Shown here piece by piece: positions 50,904 to 58,278 of a DNA stretch of 64,000 nucleotides. Within the stretch, counting starts at the first letter, position 1; each line of letters begins with the position of its first letter. The notes below the pieces were generated by a model. That model ran no database searches, had not been told where the DNA came from, and was given only the letters and a program-made list of their open reading frames with translations. Source of the stretch: a bacterium (GTDB taxonomy: Bacteria; CLD3; SB21); assembly GCA_008933615.1 (NCBI GenBank), contig WBUR01000023.1, positions 1 through 64,000 on the forward strand, in the 5' to 3' direction. Made by a program: the position numbers and the translations under genes.

Positions 50904-52001
50904 ATGGAAAACAAGCTTGAATATAAAACGCATTCCGATCAACGGGTCAGGCGCCAAATAGGAACATGGCTTTTGGTTGGTTATAGTATGGTGTTCATTA
51001 TGTTAATTCTTGGCGGCACGACGCGGCTTACGCAGTCCGGTTTATCCATCGTCGAATGGAATGTCATAATGGGTATTGTTCCTCCTTTAAACGACAACGA
51101 TTGGAACAGCGCATTTGAAAAATACAAACAATTTCCTGAATATAATATTCTGAATAAGACGATGACCGTGGAAGATTTTAAAGGAATTTTCTGGTGGGAG
51201 TATATTCATCGGGTATGGGGGCGCTTGATCGGGCTCGTTTTTATTATTCCGTTCACGATTTTTATTTTTCAAAATAAATTAAATGTTCCTTGGATCAGGC
51301 GGTTGACCGGTGTTTTCCTGATCGGCGCTTTCCAGGGTTTTGTAGGGTGGTATATGGTAAAAAGCGGATTGATTGATAATCCGCACGTCAGCCATTATCG
51401 ACTAACTTTACATTTATTTCTCGCATTCTCTATTTGCGGACTTCTTCTATGGTATGCAACAGAATGGTTGACTAAAAACGAGTTTGAAAAAAACATTTTT
51501 GTAAATAATTTTTTTGTACGGAAATTTTCGACGGCTGTTGTAATACTCATTCTTCTTCAAACAATGCTGGGCGGTTTGGTTGCGGGACTTAAAGCAGGGT
51601 ACATGTTCAACACCTATCCGAAAATGGGAGTTGATTGGCTGCCGGAAGCCGCATGGATGATGGAGCCGCTTTGGATTAATTTTCTGGAAAATGGCGTTAT
51701 GATTCAATTTATCCACAGAACGATGGCTTTAGTCGTATTGGCATCTATTTTTGTGTTTTGGATTAAGACACGGGCACTGGAATTATCGTCACGTTTGAGA
51801 ATGGATATCCGGCTTTTGGTTATCATGGTGATTGTTCAACTCACGTTAGGCATTGTAACCATTTTATTTTCCGTGCCTGTCTTTTGGGGCGTGGCGCATC
51901 AGGCAGGCGCCCTGGTATTATTTAGCATTGCAGTGAGGGTGCGTTTTCAATTAGGACGACAAGATGAATTTGACCCATTAGAAAACAATGAATCAATTTA
52001 A
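50904..52001 (+). CDS. ctaA: haem A synthase (CtaA/Cox15)
   Basis: 365 residues with eight transmembrane segments. The opening LILGGTTRLTQSGLSIVEW and the EYIHRVWGRLIG haem-ligand motif (first-half His) with FIHRTMALVV as the second half are diagnostic of Cox15-type haem A synthase. It oxidises the C8 methyl of haem O. No aa3-type oxidase gene is visible in the window, so the haem A made here must be used by an enzyme encoded elsewhere. Ends overlapping the YwiC-like gene by 14 bp. Confidence 0.95.
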   Translation: MENKLEYKTHSDQRVRRQIGTWLLVGYSMVFIMLILGGTTRLTQSGLSIVEWNVIMGIVPPLNDNDWNSAFEKYKQFPEYNILNKTMTVEDFKGIFWWEYIHRVWGRLIGLVFIIPFTIFIFQNKLNVPWIRRLTGVFLIGAFQGFVGWYMVKSGLIDNPHVSHYRLTLHLFLAFSICGLLLWYATEWLTKNEFEKNIFVNNFFVRKFSTAVVILILLQTMLGGLVAGLKAGYMFNTYPKMGVDWLPEAAWMMEPLWINFLENGVMIQFIHRTMALVVLASIFVFWIKTRALELSSRLRMDIRLLVIMVIVQLTLGIVTILFSVPVFWGVAHQAGALVLFSIAVRVRFQLGRQDEFDPLENNESI

Positions 52002-52764
52002 TATAGAAGATGATAAAATAAGGTTCTCCAGCCTTCTGATTCCTACCTGGTCCCGCCAACACGGCGCATATATTTCGTTGATCACGAGTTGGCTGATCGG
52101 CACGTTGTTAAGTGAATCTTTGAGCCGAACTCACGCAGTCGTGATCGTCTTTTTGCTGGCCGGCTTAAACCTCGGAGAATTAGTTCAAGAATATCTGAAA
52201 AAAAAGTTTGCCGTAACCATTCGAAAAAAAATGTGGATCGTCTTGTACGGATTCCTCGCTGCGGCATCAGGGTATAATTTATTGAAAGGTGCTGTAACGT
52301 TTAGTTTTATTTTTCCGGTTTTGGCGGCGGTTAGCGTAGTGTATATTTATTTGAGCCTGAAAAGAGAACACAAACATGTTCTGTCCGAACTATTGGCCTT
52401 TGCTTCGATAGCTATGGCCGGGCTTATTGCATTCAACCCTGATCAAGCACCCGGATTAGAGTTTCTAAAATTATGGGTTTTATTGTTTTGCTATTTCGGC
52501 TCGAGCGTTTTTTTGGTTAAGGCACGATTTGACAAAGTATCATTCAAAGAGATACTGTCTTATTTAGTATTTTGCCTACTGCTGACTGTTTTTTTGATTG
52601 ATATTTCAATTGCCGTGATAAGCGTCTTATTACTTATAATTACAAAATTGTTGGTCGTGGTTTTGGCGATCGATTGGTACAAAAGGTTGCCGATAGCCAA
52701 GATTGGATTTATGGAATTCGGGTACTGTTTTGTTTTAGTTACCGTGCTGCTGATAGCGCATTAA
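51988..52764 (+). CDS. YwiC-like membrane protein
   Basis: 258 residues with about seven transmembrane helices. The N-terminal LIPTWSRQHGAYISLITSW segment matches the YwiC family opener (P-x-x-HGA). In Bacillus subtilis ywiC lies between fnr and nitrate respiration genes; its function is not established. Here it overlaps ctaA and precedes tryptophanase by 45 bp, again in an anaerobic-respiration setting. Confidence 0.8.
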   Translation: MNQFNIEDDKIRFSSLLIPTWSRQHGAYISLITSWLIGTLLSESLSRTHAVVIVFLLAGLNLGELVQEYLKKKFAVTIRKKMWIVLYGFLAAASGYNLLKGAVTFSFIFPVLAAVSVVYIYLSLKREHKHVLSELLAFASIAMAGLIAFNPDQAPGLEFLKLWVLLFCYFGSSVFLVKARFDKVSFKEILSYLVFCLLLTVFLIDISIAVISVLLLIITKLLVVVLAIDWYKRLPIAKIGFMEFGYCFVLVTVLLIAH

Positions 52765-52809
52765 ATGGGTTGTTGCGGCGGCACGGCTTTAAAATAAGGA
52801 AATACATTC

Positions 52810-54189
52810 ATGCATCACAAAGTTATTATTGAACCGTTTAAGATCAAGACGGTTGAGCCTATTTACATGACGACGGAAGAAGAGAGGACAGGGTTCTTAC
52901 AAAAGGCTCATTATAATCCATTTCTTCTCCATTCCGATCAGGTGTTGATTGATCTGCTGACCGACAGCGGAACTTCTGCGATGAGTTCGCGGCAGTGGTC
53001 GGCGATGATGTCAGGCGATGAATCGTATGCCGGCGCCAAAAGTTGGCTGAAATTTGAAAAGGTGGTCAAAGATCTCACCGGATATCCTCATATTTTACCT
53101 ACGCATCAGGGGCGTGCGGCTGAACGAATTTTATACGGTTACCTGGGCGGAAAGGGCAAAGTGTTTTTCAGTAATACTCATTTCGATACCACGCGCGCAA
53201 ATATTGAATTCAGCGGCGCGACGGCGATTGACTGTCCGGTTGAAGAAGCGCTTAACCCTTCATTGGATTATCCGTTCAAGGGTAATTTGGATGTTGTTAA
53301 ATTGGAAGCATTGATCAAACAGAACGGTACAAAGAATGTAGCCGCTGTTATTCTCACCGTTACGAATAATTCCGGTGGCGGACAGCCGGTCAGTATGGAA
53401 AACGCAAAAGCGATCAGTAAGATTTGCAAAAAACATGGAGTGCTTTTTATCATCGACGCCTGTCGTGTGGCTGAAAACGCCTATTTCATTCGGCATCGTG
53501 AAAAAGCATATGAGAATAAATCTTACCGGGAAATAGCGCAGGAAATGTTTTCTCTCGCCGACGGATGCGTAATGAGCGCAAAAAAAGACGGTCTCGTTAA
53601 TATCGGCGGTTTCTTGGCTCTGCGGGATAATGAAATTTCCGATGCTTGTACTAATTTGTTGATCATTACCGAAGGGTTTACAACCTACGGGGGCCTCGCA
53701 GGGCGGGACATGGAAGCTATTGCGGTCGGGTTAGAAGAAGTATTCGAAGAAGATTATTTGAAATATCGCATCCGCAGTACTCAATACTTAGGTGAAAAGA
53801 TAAGTAAGATGGGCATTCCGATCATGTTGCCCGTTGGAGGGCATGCAGTGTACGTAGATTCTAAGGCATTGTATCCGCACATTCCGGTGGATCAGTATCC
53901 CGGGCAGGCTCTTGTGTGCGAACTCTATCTTAAAGGTGGTATTCGCTGCGTTGAAATCGGATCGGTCATGTTCGGTAAATACGATGATAACGGAAAATTA
54001 GTCCCCGCATCGATGGAACTCGTGCGCCTCGCCATTCCGCGGCGAGTCTATACGCAGAGCCATGTTGATTATGTTGTGGAAGTGTTTCAGGAGATCATCG
54101 ACACGAAAAAATCTGTACGCGGCATTCGAATCACACATGAACCGAAATTTCTGCGCCATTTTACCGCTCATTTTGAGAGAATGCAATGA
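52810..54189 (+). CDS. tnaA: tryptophanase (TnaA-like; beta-eliminating lyase)
   Basis: 459 residues, the size of E. coli tryptophanase/tyrosine phenol-lyase. The core motifs are LLTDSGTSAMSSRQW, PTHQGRAAERILYG, and the PLP lysine in SAKKDGLVNIGG (K259, second Lys). Tryptophanase and tyrosine phenol-lyase differ at the position of TPL Arg381: here the sequence reads RCVEIGSVMFG, the tryptophanase type (VEIGS), not the TPL MERG type, so tryptophan to indole, pyruvate and ammonia is favoured. ATG 52810 has AAGGA upstream. The stop overlaps the nosD start (ATGA), putting an amino-acid-degrading enzyme in the nos operon. Confidence 0.88.
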   Translation: MHHKVIIEPFKIKTVEPIYMTTEEERTGFLQKAHYNPFLLHSDQVLIDLLTDSGTSAMSSRQWSAMMSGDESYAGAKSWLKFEKVVKDLTGYPHILPTHQGRAAERILYGYLGGKGKVFFSNTHFDTTRANIEFSGATAIDCPVEEALNPSLDYPFKGNLDVVKLEALIKQNGTKNVAAVILTVTNNSGGGQPVSMENAKAISKICKKHGVLFIIDACRVAENAYFIRHREKAYENKSYREIAQEMFSLADGCVMSAKKDGLVNIGGFLALRDNEISDACTNLLIITEGFTTYGGLAGRDMEAIAVGLEEVFEEDYLKYRIRSTQYLGEKISKMGIPIMLPVGGHAVYVDSKALYPHIPVDQYPGQALVCELYLKGGIRCVEIGSVMFGKYDDNGKLVPASMELVRLAIPRRVYTQSHVDYVVEVFQEIIDTKKSVRGIRITHEPKFLRHFTAHFERMQ

Positions 54190-55430
54190 AAAATTGTTCT
54201 ACATTCTTAACCTTTTTTCTGTTCATTTGTGCTCTAGGATCGAAAGTTCACACCAAAGATCTGATTGTCAAGCCTGACGGTGATATTCGTTCGATTAAGC
54301 AGGCATTGATATTATCGCAAAATGGAGACAGGATTATTGTTCATGCGGGACGTTACGCTGAGGGAACTATTACAGTGGACAAATCCGTTACTATCCTGGG
54401 TATAGGAAAACCTGTTATTGACGGAGAAGGTAAAGGCGAAATATTTACGATTACAGCGCATGGCGTCATTATCGAAGGGTTGATAATCCAAAACGCAGGG
54501 ATTAGTTATGTGCAGGAAAATGCAGGTATACGATTGAAAGACGTTCAACGCTGTATTATTCGAAATAATGAGCTCAAGATGAACTTCTTTGCAATTTATC
54601 TTGCTAAATCGTCGGATTGCTTGATTGAGAATAATCATATCCGGTCTGCGGGTACGACGGAATCATCTTCCGGCAACGGCATTCATTTATGGTCATGCAG
54701 GAAAATCACAATTAAAAACAATACGATCACCGGCCATCGGGACGGAATCTATTTTGAATTTGTCAAAGAAGGCAGAATCATTGGAAATGTCAGCGAGCAA
54801 AACCTCCGTTACGGCCTGCATTTCATGTTCTCAGACAGTTGTATGTATACTAAAAACACTTTTCGTGATAATAGCGCCGGTGTGGCCGTGATGTATACTA
54901 AGAGCGTGACCATGGTAGAGAATACGTTTGAGTACAACTGGGGTCCGTCTTCTTATGGTATCTTATTAAAAGATATTTCCGACAGCGATATTGAAAAAAA
55001 TTTGTTTATTGGAAACAGTACCGGATTGTATATTGAAGGTTCGATTCGACTGAATATCCGAAAAAATGATTTTATTCGAAACGGGTGGGCAGTTAAATTG
55101 ATGGCCAATTCGTATGGGAATCTTTTTTCAGAGAATAATTTTATCGGTAATTCATTTGACGTCGCGACAAACAGCCGGAGCAATTTCAGCACCTTTGAGG
55201 GTAATTACTGGAGCGCGTATTCCGGGTATGATCTGGACCGTAACGGAGTTGGGGATATTCCGTTTCGACCGGTTTCGCTGTTTTCTTTCATTACTCAGCA
55301 GCAACCGGCATCGCTAATCCTCCTCCGGAGTTTTTTTGTGTCTATTCTGGATGTGGCGGAAAAAATGATCCCTGTTTTAACGCCGGAAACTTTGATGGAT
55401 ACAAAACCAATGATGCGGAGGATATTGTGA
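54186..55430 (+). CDS. nosD: NosD periplasmic beta-helix protein for CuZ assembly
   Basis: 414 residues with a Sec signal (about 1-20). The bulk is right-handed beta-helix repeats with IRNNELKMN, IENNHIRSA, IKNNTITGHRDGIYFEF, KNTFRDNSAG, IEKNLFIGN, the NosD pattern. The end contains FEGNYWSAYSGYDLDRNGVGDIP, the NosD signature (quoted in part). NosD with the NosFY transporter supplies sulfur or copper components for the CuZ cluster. ATG 54186 overlaps tnaA; the end overlaps nosF by 4 bp (GTGA). Confidence 0.95.
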   Translation: MKNCSTFLTFFLFICALGSKVHTKDLIVKPDGDIRSIKQALILSQNGDRIIVHAGRYAEGTITVDKSVTILGIGKPVIDGEGKGEIFTITAHGVIIEGLIIQNAGISYVQENAGIRLKDVQRCIIRNNELKMNFFAIYLAKSSDCLIENNHIRSAGTTESSSGNGIHLWSCRKITIKNNTITGHRDGIYFEFVKEGRIIGNVSEQNLRYGLHFMFSDSCMYTKNTFRDNSAGVAVMYTKSVTMVENTFEYNWGPSSYGILLKDISDSDIEKNLFIGNSTGLYIEGSIRLNIRKNDFIRNGWAVKLMANSYGNLFSENNFIGNSFDVATNSRSNFSTFEGNYWSAYSGYDLDRNGVGDIPFRPVSLFSFITQQQPASLILLRSFFVSILDVAEKMIPVLTPETLMDTKPMMRRIL

Positions 55431-56158
55431 TAAGAATCGTTGGTTTAGAAAAGAGCTTTAAGAAATTGGAAGTCCTCAAGGGCGTACATTTCGAAATACG
55501 TCCCGGCACGGTCACTGCGATCATCGGCCCTAATGGTTCTGGGAAATCAACGATTATCAAAACGATCCTTGGATTAGTCAAGCCGGACAAAGGTGAACTA
55601 TTCGTGAAAGAAGAAAAATTGAATGGCGGTTCGTCTTACAAAAAAAATATTGGGTACATGCCTCAATCGGCGAGGTTTCCCGAGAATTTGAAATTAGACG
55701 AACTGATCGGTATGATAAAAGATTTGCGCCATAATCCGGCAGATTGTGACGAGGAACTGTTTACCCTTTTCGAACTTGAAAAAGAATATCAAAAGCCTGT
55801 TAGAACATTGTCCGGGGGCACGAGGCAGAAAGTGAATGCTTACATCGCATTCATGTTTAATCCGGACATTCTTATCCTGGATGAACCTACCGCGGGTCTG
55901 GATCCCATCTCAAGTAGTTTTTTGAAGGATAAGATAATGAAAGAGAAGGAAAACGGTAAAACAATCATTCTGACTTCGCATATTATGAGTGAGTTGGAGG
56001 AGCTTTCAGAAAAAATCGTATTTCTTCTTGATGGAAAGATCTGTTTTGAGGGCAGCGCAGAGGAACTCCGGATAAATACGGGTGAAGATAAATTGGAAAG
56101 ATCGATCGCACAAATCATGAAAGGGCACGTATCGTGGACGGTACCGCAAAAATATTAA
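55427..56158 (+). CDS. nosF: NosF ABC transporter ATPase
   Basis: 243 residues from GTG 55427 (GGAG at 55418-55421). Walker A GPNGSGKST, Q-loop GYMPQSARFP, signature LSGGTRQKV, Walker B ILILDEPTAGLD, and the switch His in LTSHIMSELEEL. It powers the NosFY transporter. It overlaps nosY by 25 bp. Confidence 0.96.
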   Translation: MIRIVGLEKSFKKLEVLKGVHFEIRPGTVTAIIGPNGSGKSTIIKTILGLVKPDKGELFVKEEKLNGGSSYKKNIGYMPQSARFPENLKLDELIGMIKDLRHNPADCDEELFTLFELEKEYQKPVRTLSGGTRQKVNAYIAFMFNPDILILDEPTAGLDPISSSFLKDKIMKEKENGKTIILTSHIMSELEELSEKIVFLLDGKICFEGSAEELRINTGEDKLERSIAQIMKGHVSWTVPQKY

Positions 56159-56925
56159 AATTTGAACTGCAGGATGTCCTGCGAAGCAAATGGATGATAT
56201 TATATGCCGTATTTTTTTTACTACTGACAGAAGGTCTGTTCCGGTTCGGTGGTACACAGGCTAAAGTGATTCTGAGCCTGATGAATATCGTGCTGATCAT
56301 TATCCCGTTGGTTAGTATTGTTTTCGGAACGATGTACCTGTACCATTCCAGAGAATTTATAGAGCTTTTGCTCTCGCAGCCGATTGAGCGGGGTAAAATA
56401 TTTTGGGGCGTATACAGCGGGTTAGCCATTCCGTTGTCGGCCGGATTCGCTCTTGGAGTAATTATTCCAAGCTTGATGTATGGCATTCATACATCGCAGG
56501 AAGCTGGGATGATGGGAATGCTGATATTGTCTGGAGTTTTTCTTACTTTTATATTTGTCGCATTATCTTTTTCCATTTCCATTCGTTACGAGGACCGCTT
56601 AAAAGGATTGGGACTTTCCATTCTGCTGTGGTTCTTTTTTGCAATAATGTACGACGGGATCGTTTTGATTCTGATCTATACCTTCGGTGATTACCCGTTA
56701 GAAAAAGCAATGATCGGCGTCAGTCTTCTGAATCCGATTGACATCGCAAGAACATTGATGTTGTTACAGTTTGATATTTCTGCTTTAATGGGATATACGG
56801 GCGCGGTCTTTCACAAATTTTTTGCAGGGTGGACCGGCATGATCATCTCGGTATCTTTTTTAATGATGTGGATTGGCATCCCGCTTTTTTCGGGGCAGCG
56901 GATATTTAATAGAAAAGATTTTTAA
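56134..56925 (+). CDS. nosY: NosY ABC transporter permease
   Basis: 263 residues from GTG 56134 with six transmembrane segments. The N-terminal FELQDVLRSKWMILYAVFFLLLTE and the VFGTMYLYHSREFIELLLSQPIERGKIF region (RE-F-x-ELLLSQP) are characteristic of NosY/ABC-2 permeases. It forms the membrane part of NosFY. The start lies within nosF. Confidence 0.94.
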   Translation: MDGTAKILKFELQDVLRSKWMILYAVFFLLLTEGLFRFGGTQAKVILSLMNIVLIIIPLVSIVFGTMYLYHSREFIELLLSQPIERGKIFWGVYSGLAIPLSAGFALGVIIPSLMYGIHTSQEAGMMGMLILSGVFLTFIFVALSFSISIRYEDRLKGLGLSILLWFFFAIMYDGIVLILIYTFGDYPLEKAMIGVSLLNPIDIARTLMLLQFDISALMGYTGAVFHKFFAGWTGMIISVSFLMMWIGIPLFSGQRIFNRKDF

Positions 56926-56928
56926 TCT

Positions 56929-57300
56929 GTGAAAACATCATCTTTATATTCTTGCGTTTCATGGCTGCTGCTGGCAGTGATGATTTGGGAATTCGTTCCT
57001 TCTTCAGCGTTTCAAGAGGATGAGTTATGCCGAAGGCATGTGAACTGCAGTTGTAAGGCCTTAGAATGTACCTGTAAGGATGAAGAGATACATCGGTATG
57101 ACATCGATCAATGCGTGTTAAGTTCTGATGATTGCGTACCTAATGAAAAGAATCAGCCGATAGTCCTTCGATTTGAAGGCCTCGTAAGCGTGTTTCGTTA
57201 TTTGTTTTCAATAAAGGTAACTCCTCTGTTATATCAACAGACTGCAACTAAAACCGATTCACCCTATGTTTTTGAGATTTTCCACCCGCCGAATGTCTGA
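56929..57300 (+). CDS. cysteine-rich secreted protein, nos-associated
   Basis: 123 residues from GTG 56929, 3 bp after nosY. A hydrophobic N-terminus (SWLLLAVMIWEFVPSSAF, about 10-27) indicates export. The mature part has a cluster of Cys (CRRHVNCSCKALECTCKDEE, then C and C further on; 8 in total within about 40 residues), a metal-binding pattern suited to copper. I do not recognise the family. Copper transfer between NosDFY/L and the TonB receptor is a guess from neighbours. Confidence 0.65.
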   Translation: MKTSSLYSCVSWLLLAVMIWEFVPSSAFQEDELCRRHVNCSCKALECTCKDEEIHRYDIDQCVLSSDDCVPNEKNQPIVLRFEGLVSVFRYLFSIKVTPLLYQQTATKTDSPYVFEIFHPPNV

Positions 57301-57344
57301 CCATTTCCTCGTTTATACCTAAAAATCAAACAAAAATTACATCT

Positions 57345-57386
57345 CACCGCTCAAGGTGGGGATATGCCTCCCCAATAAGAGCGGTG
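57345..57386 (+). other. nested hairpin in the leader of the Met-rich lipoprotein gene
   Basis: CACCGCTC (57345-57352) pairs perfectly with GAGCGGTG (57379-57386), enclosing a second hairpin TGGGG/CCCCA (57357-57373). It sits 32 nt before ATG 57418, between the Cys-rich gene and the Met-rich lipoprotein gene. No T-tract follows, so it is not a simple terminator; it may be a leader structure, perhaps metal-responsive, or an mRNA stability element. Confidence 0.55.
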
Positions 57387-57417
57387 CGCTTAATACATTC
57401 AAAGACAGGAGTTTTCC

Positions 57418-58227
57418 ATGTTTACGAAGTTCGGATTACCGTTCTTTTTTGTTTCCATTTTGGTTTGTCTCATGTTCTTAACCGGTTGTTCTGATGATAA
57501 ACAAGCCACTAAATTGCAATTGCTTAAAATTGCGGATGTGACCGTTGATTCTGCAGAAACGATCGTCAGCTTGTATGCCGAAGATTCGCTTCAGGTTGGC
57601 TACAACAGAGTCTACTTCAGCATGAAGACCACTGATGATGGGCACGAAGTTGATGATGCCCATATTATGCTTCTGCCGATGATGGATATGACGGACATGG
57701 GCATGATGCACTCAAGTCCTTATGAAATGCCATCGGAGGAACTCATAGACGGATATTTCCAGGGTGCCTTGGTATTTACCATGCCGAGCTACGATGAGGG
57801 TCATTGGACATTGACGGTCACCTTTCACAATTATCATAATAACAAAGAGGGTTCCGCAGTGTTTGATCTCATGATAAAGAACTCTACTGATGTAAAGGCT
57901 TTGACCGTAGGCGCTGATAAGTATATAGTGACACTCATTGACATGAAAGAACCACAGGTTGGTTTAAACGACTTTGAAATAGGTCTCTATAAAAAACAAA
58001 CAATGATGAGTTTTCCTCCTGTCACAAGTGCGTCGGTTAGCATTGAGCCCACCATGCCGTCGATGGGCCATGGTTCTTCAAACAATGTAAATCCGGTACA
58101 TACGGTTATGGGAAGATACCTTGGCAAAGTTAATTTCACAATGACCGGAGATTGGCAGGTGGATGTAAATGCTGCTATTAACGATACGACCATGCTTTCT
58201 ACACATTATGGCCTTACGGTTGAATAG
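57418..58227 (+). CDS. Met-rich lipoprotein with YtkA-like domains
   Basis: 269 residues with a lipoprotein signal (MFLTGC, C24). Two related beta-sandwich units: residues about 35-150 contain the Met-rich loop PMMDMTDMGMMHS, and about 160-269 contain SIEPTMPSMGHGS and GRYLGKVNFTMTGDWQVDV, the YtkA-like (PF13115) ending. The paired Met/His loops suggest Cu(I) binding. It precedes a TonB receptor of the OprC/NosA type, so a role in periplasmic copper transfer for NosZ is plausible (inference). Confidence 0.78.
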   Translation: MFTKFGLPFFFVSILVCLMFLTGCSDDKQATKLQLLKIADVTVDSAETIVSLYAEDSLQVGYNRVYFSMKTTDDGHEVDDAHIMLLPMMDMTDMGMMHSSPYEMPSEELIDGYFQGALVFTMPSYDEGHWTLTVTFHNYHNNKEGSAVFDLMIKNSTDVKALTVGADKYIVTLIDMKEPQVGLNDFEIGLYKKQTMMSFPPVTSASVSIEPTMPSMGHGSSNNVNPVHTVMGRYLGKVNFTMTGDWQVDVNAAINDTTMLSTHYGLTVE

Positions 58228-58233
58228 AAACGG

Positions 58234-58258
58234 GGGGCGGATACACCGCCCCTTTTTT
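58234..58258 (+). terminator. intrinsic terminator after the Met-rich lipoprotein gene
   Basis: GGGGCGG (58234-58240) pairs with CCGCCCC (58246-58252) around ATACA, followed by six Ts. It lies 20 bp before the TonB receptor start, so receptor expression may be reduced relative to the lipoprotein. Confidence 0.9.
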
Positions 58259-58278
58259 CTAATTATAGGAATTACTTT

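Noticed and set aside
52810-54189. Tyrosine phenol-lyase
   Set aside because: The position corresponding to the TPL-specific Arg has the tryptophanase-type VEIGS sequence.
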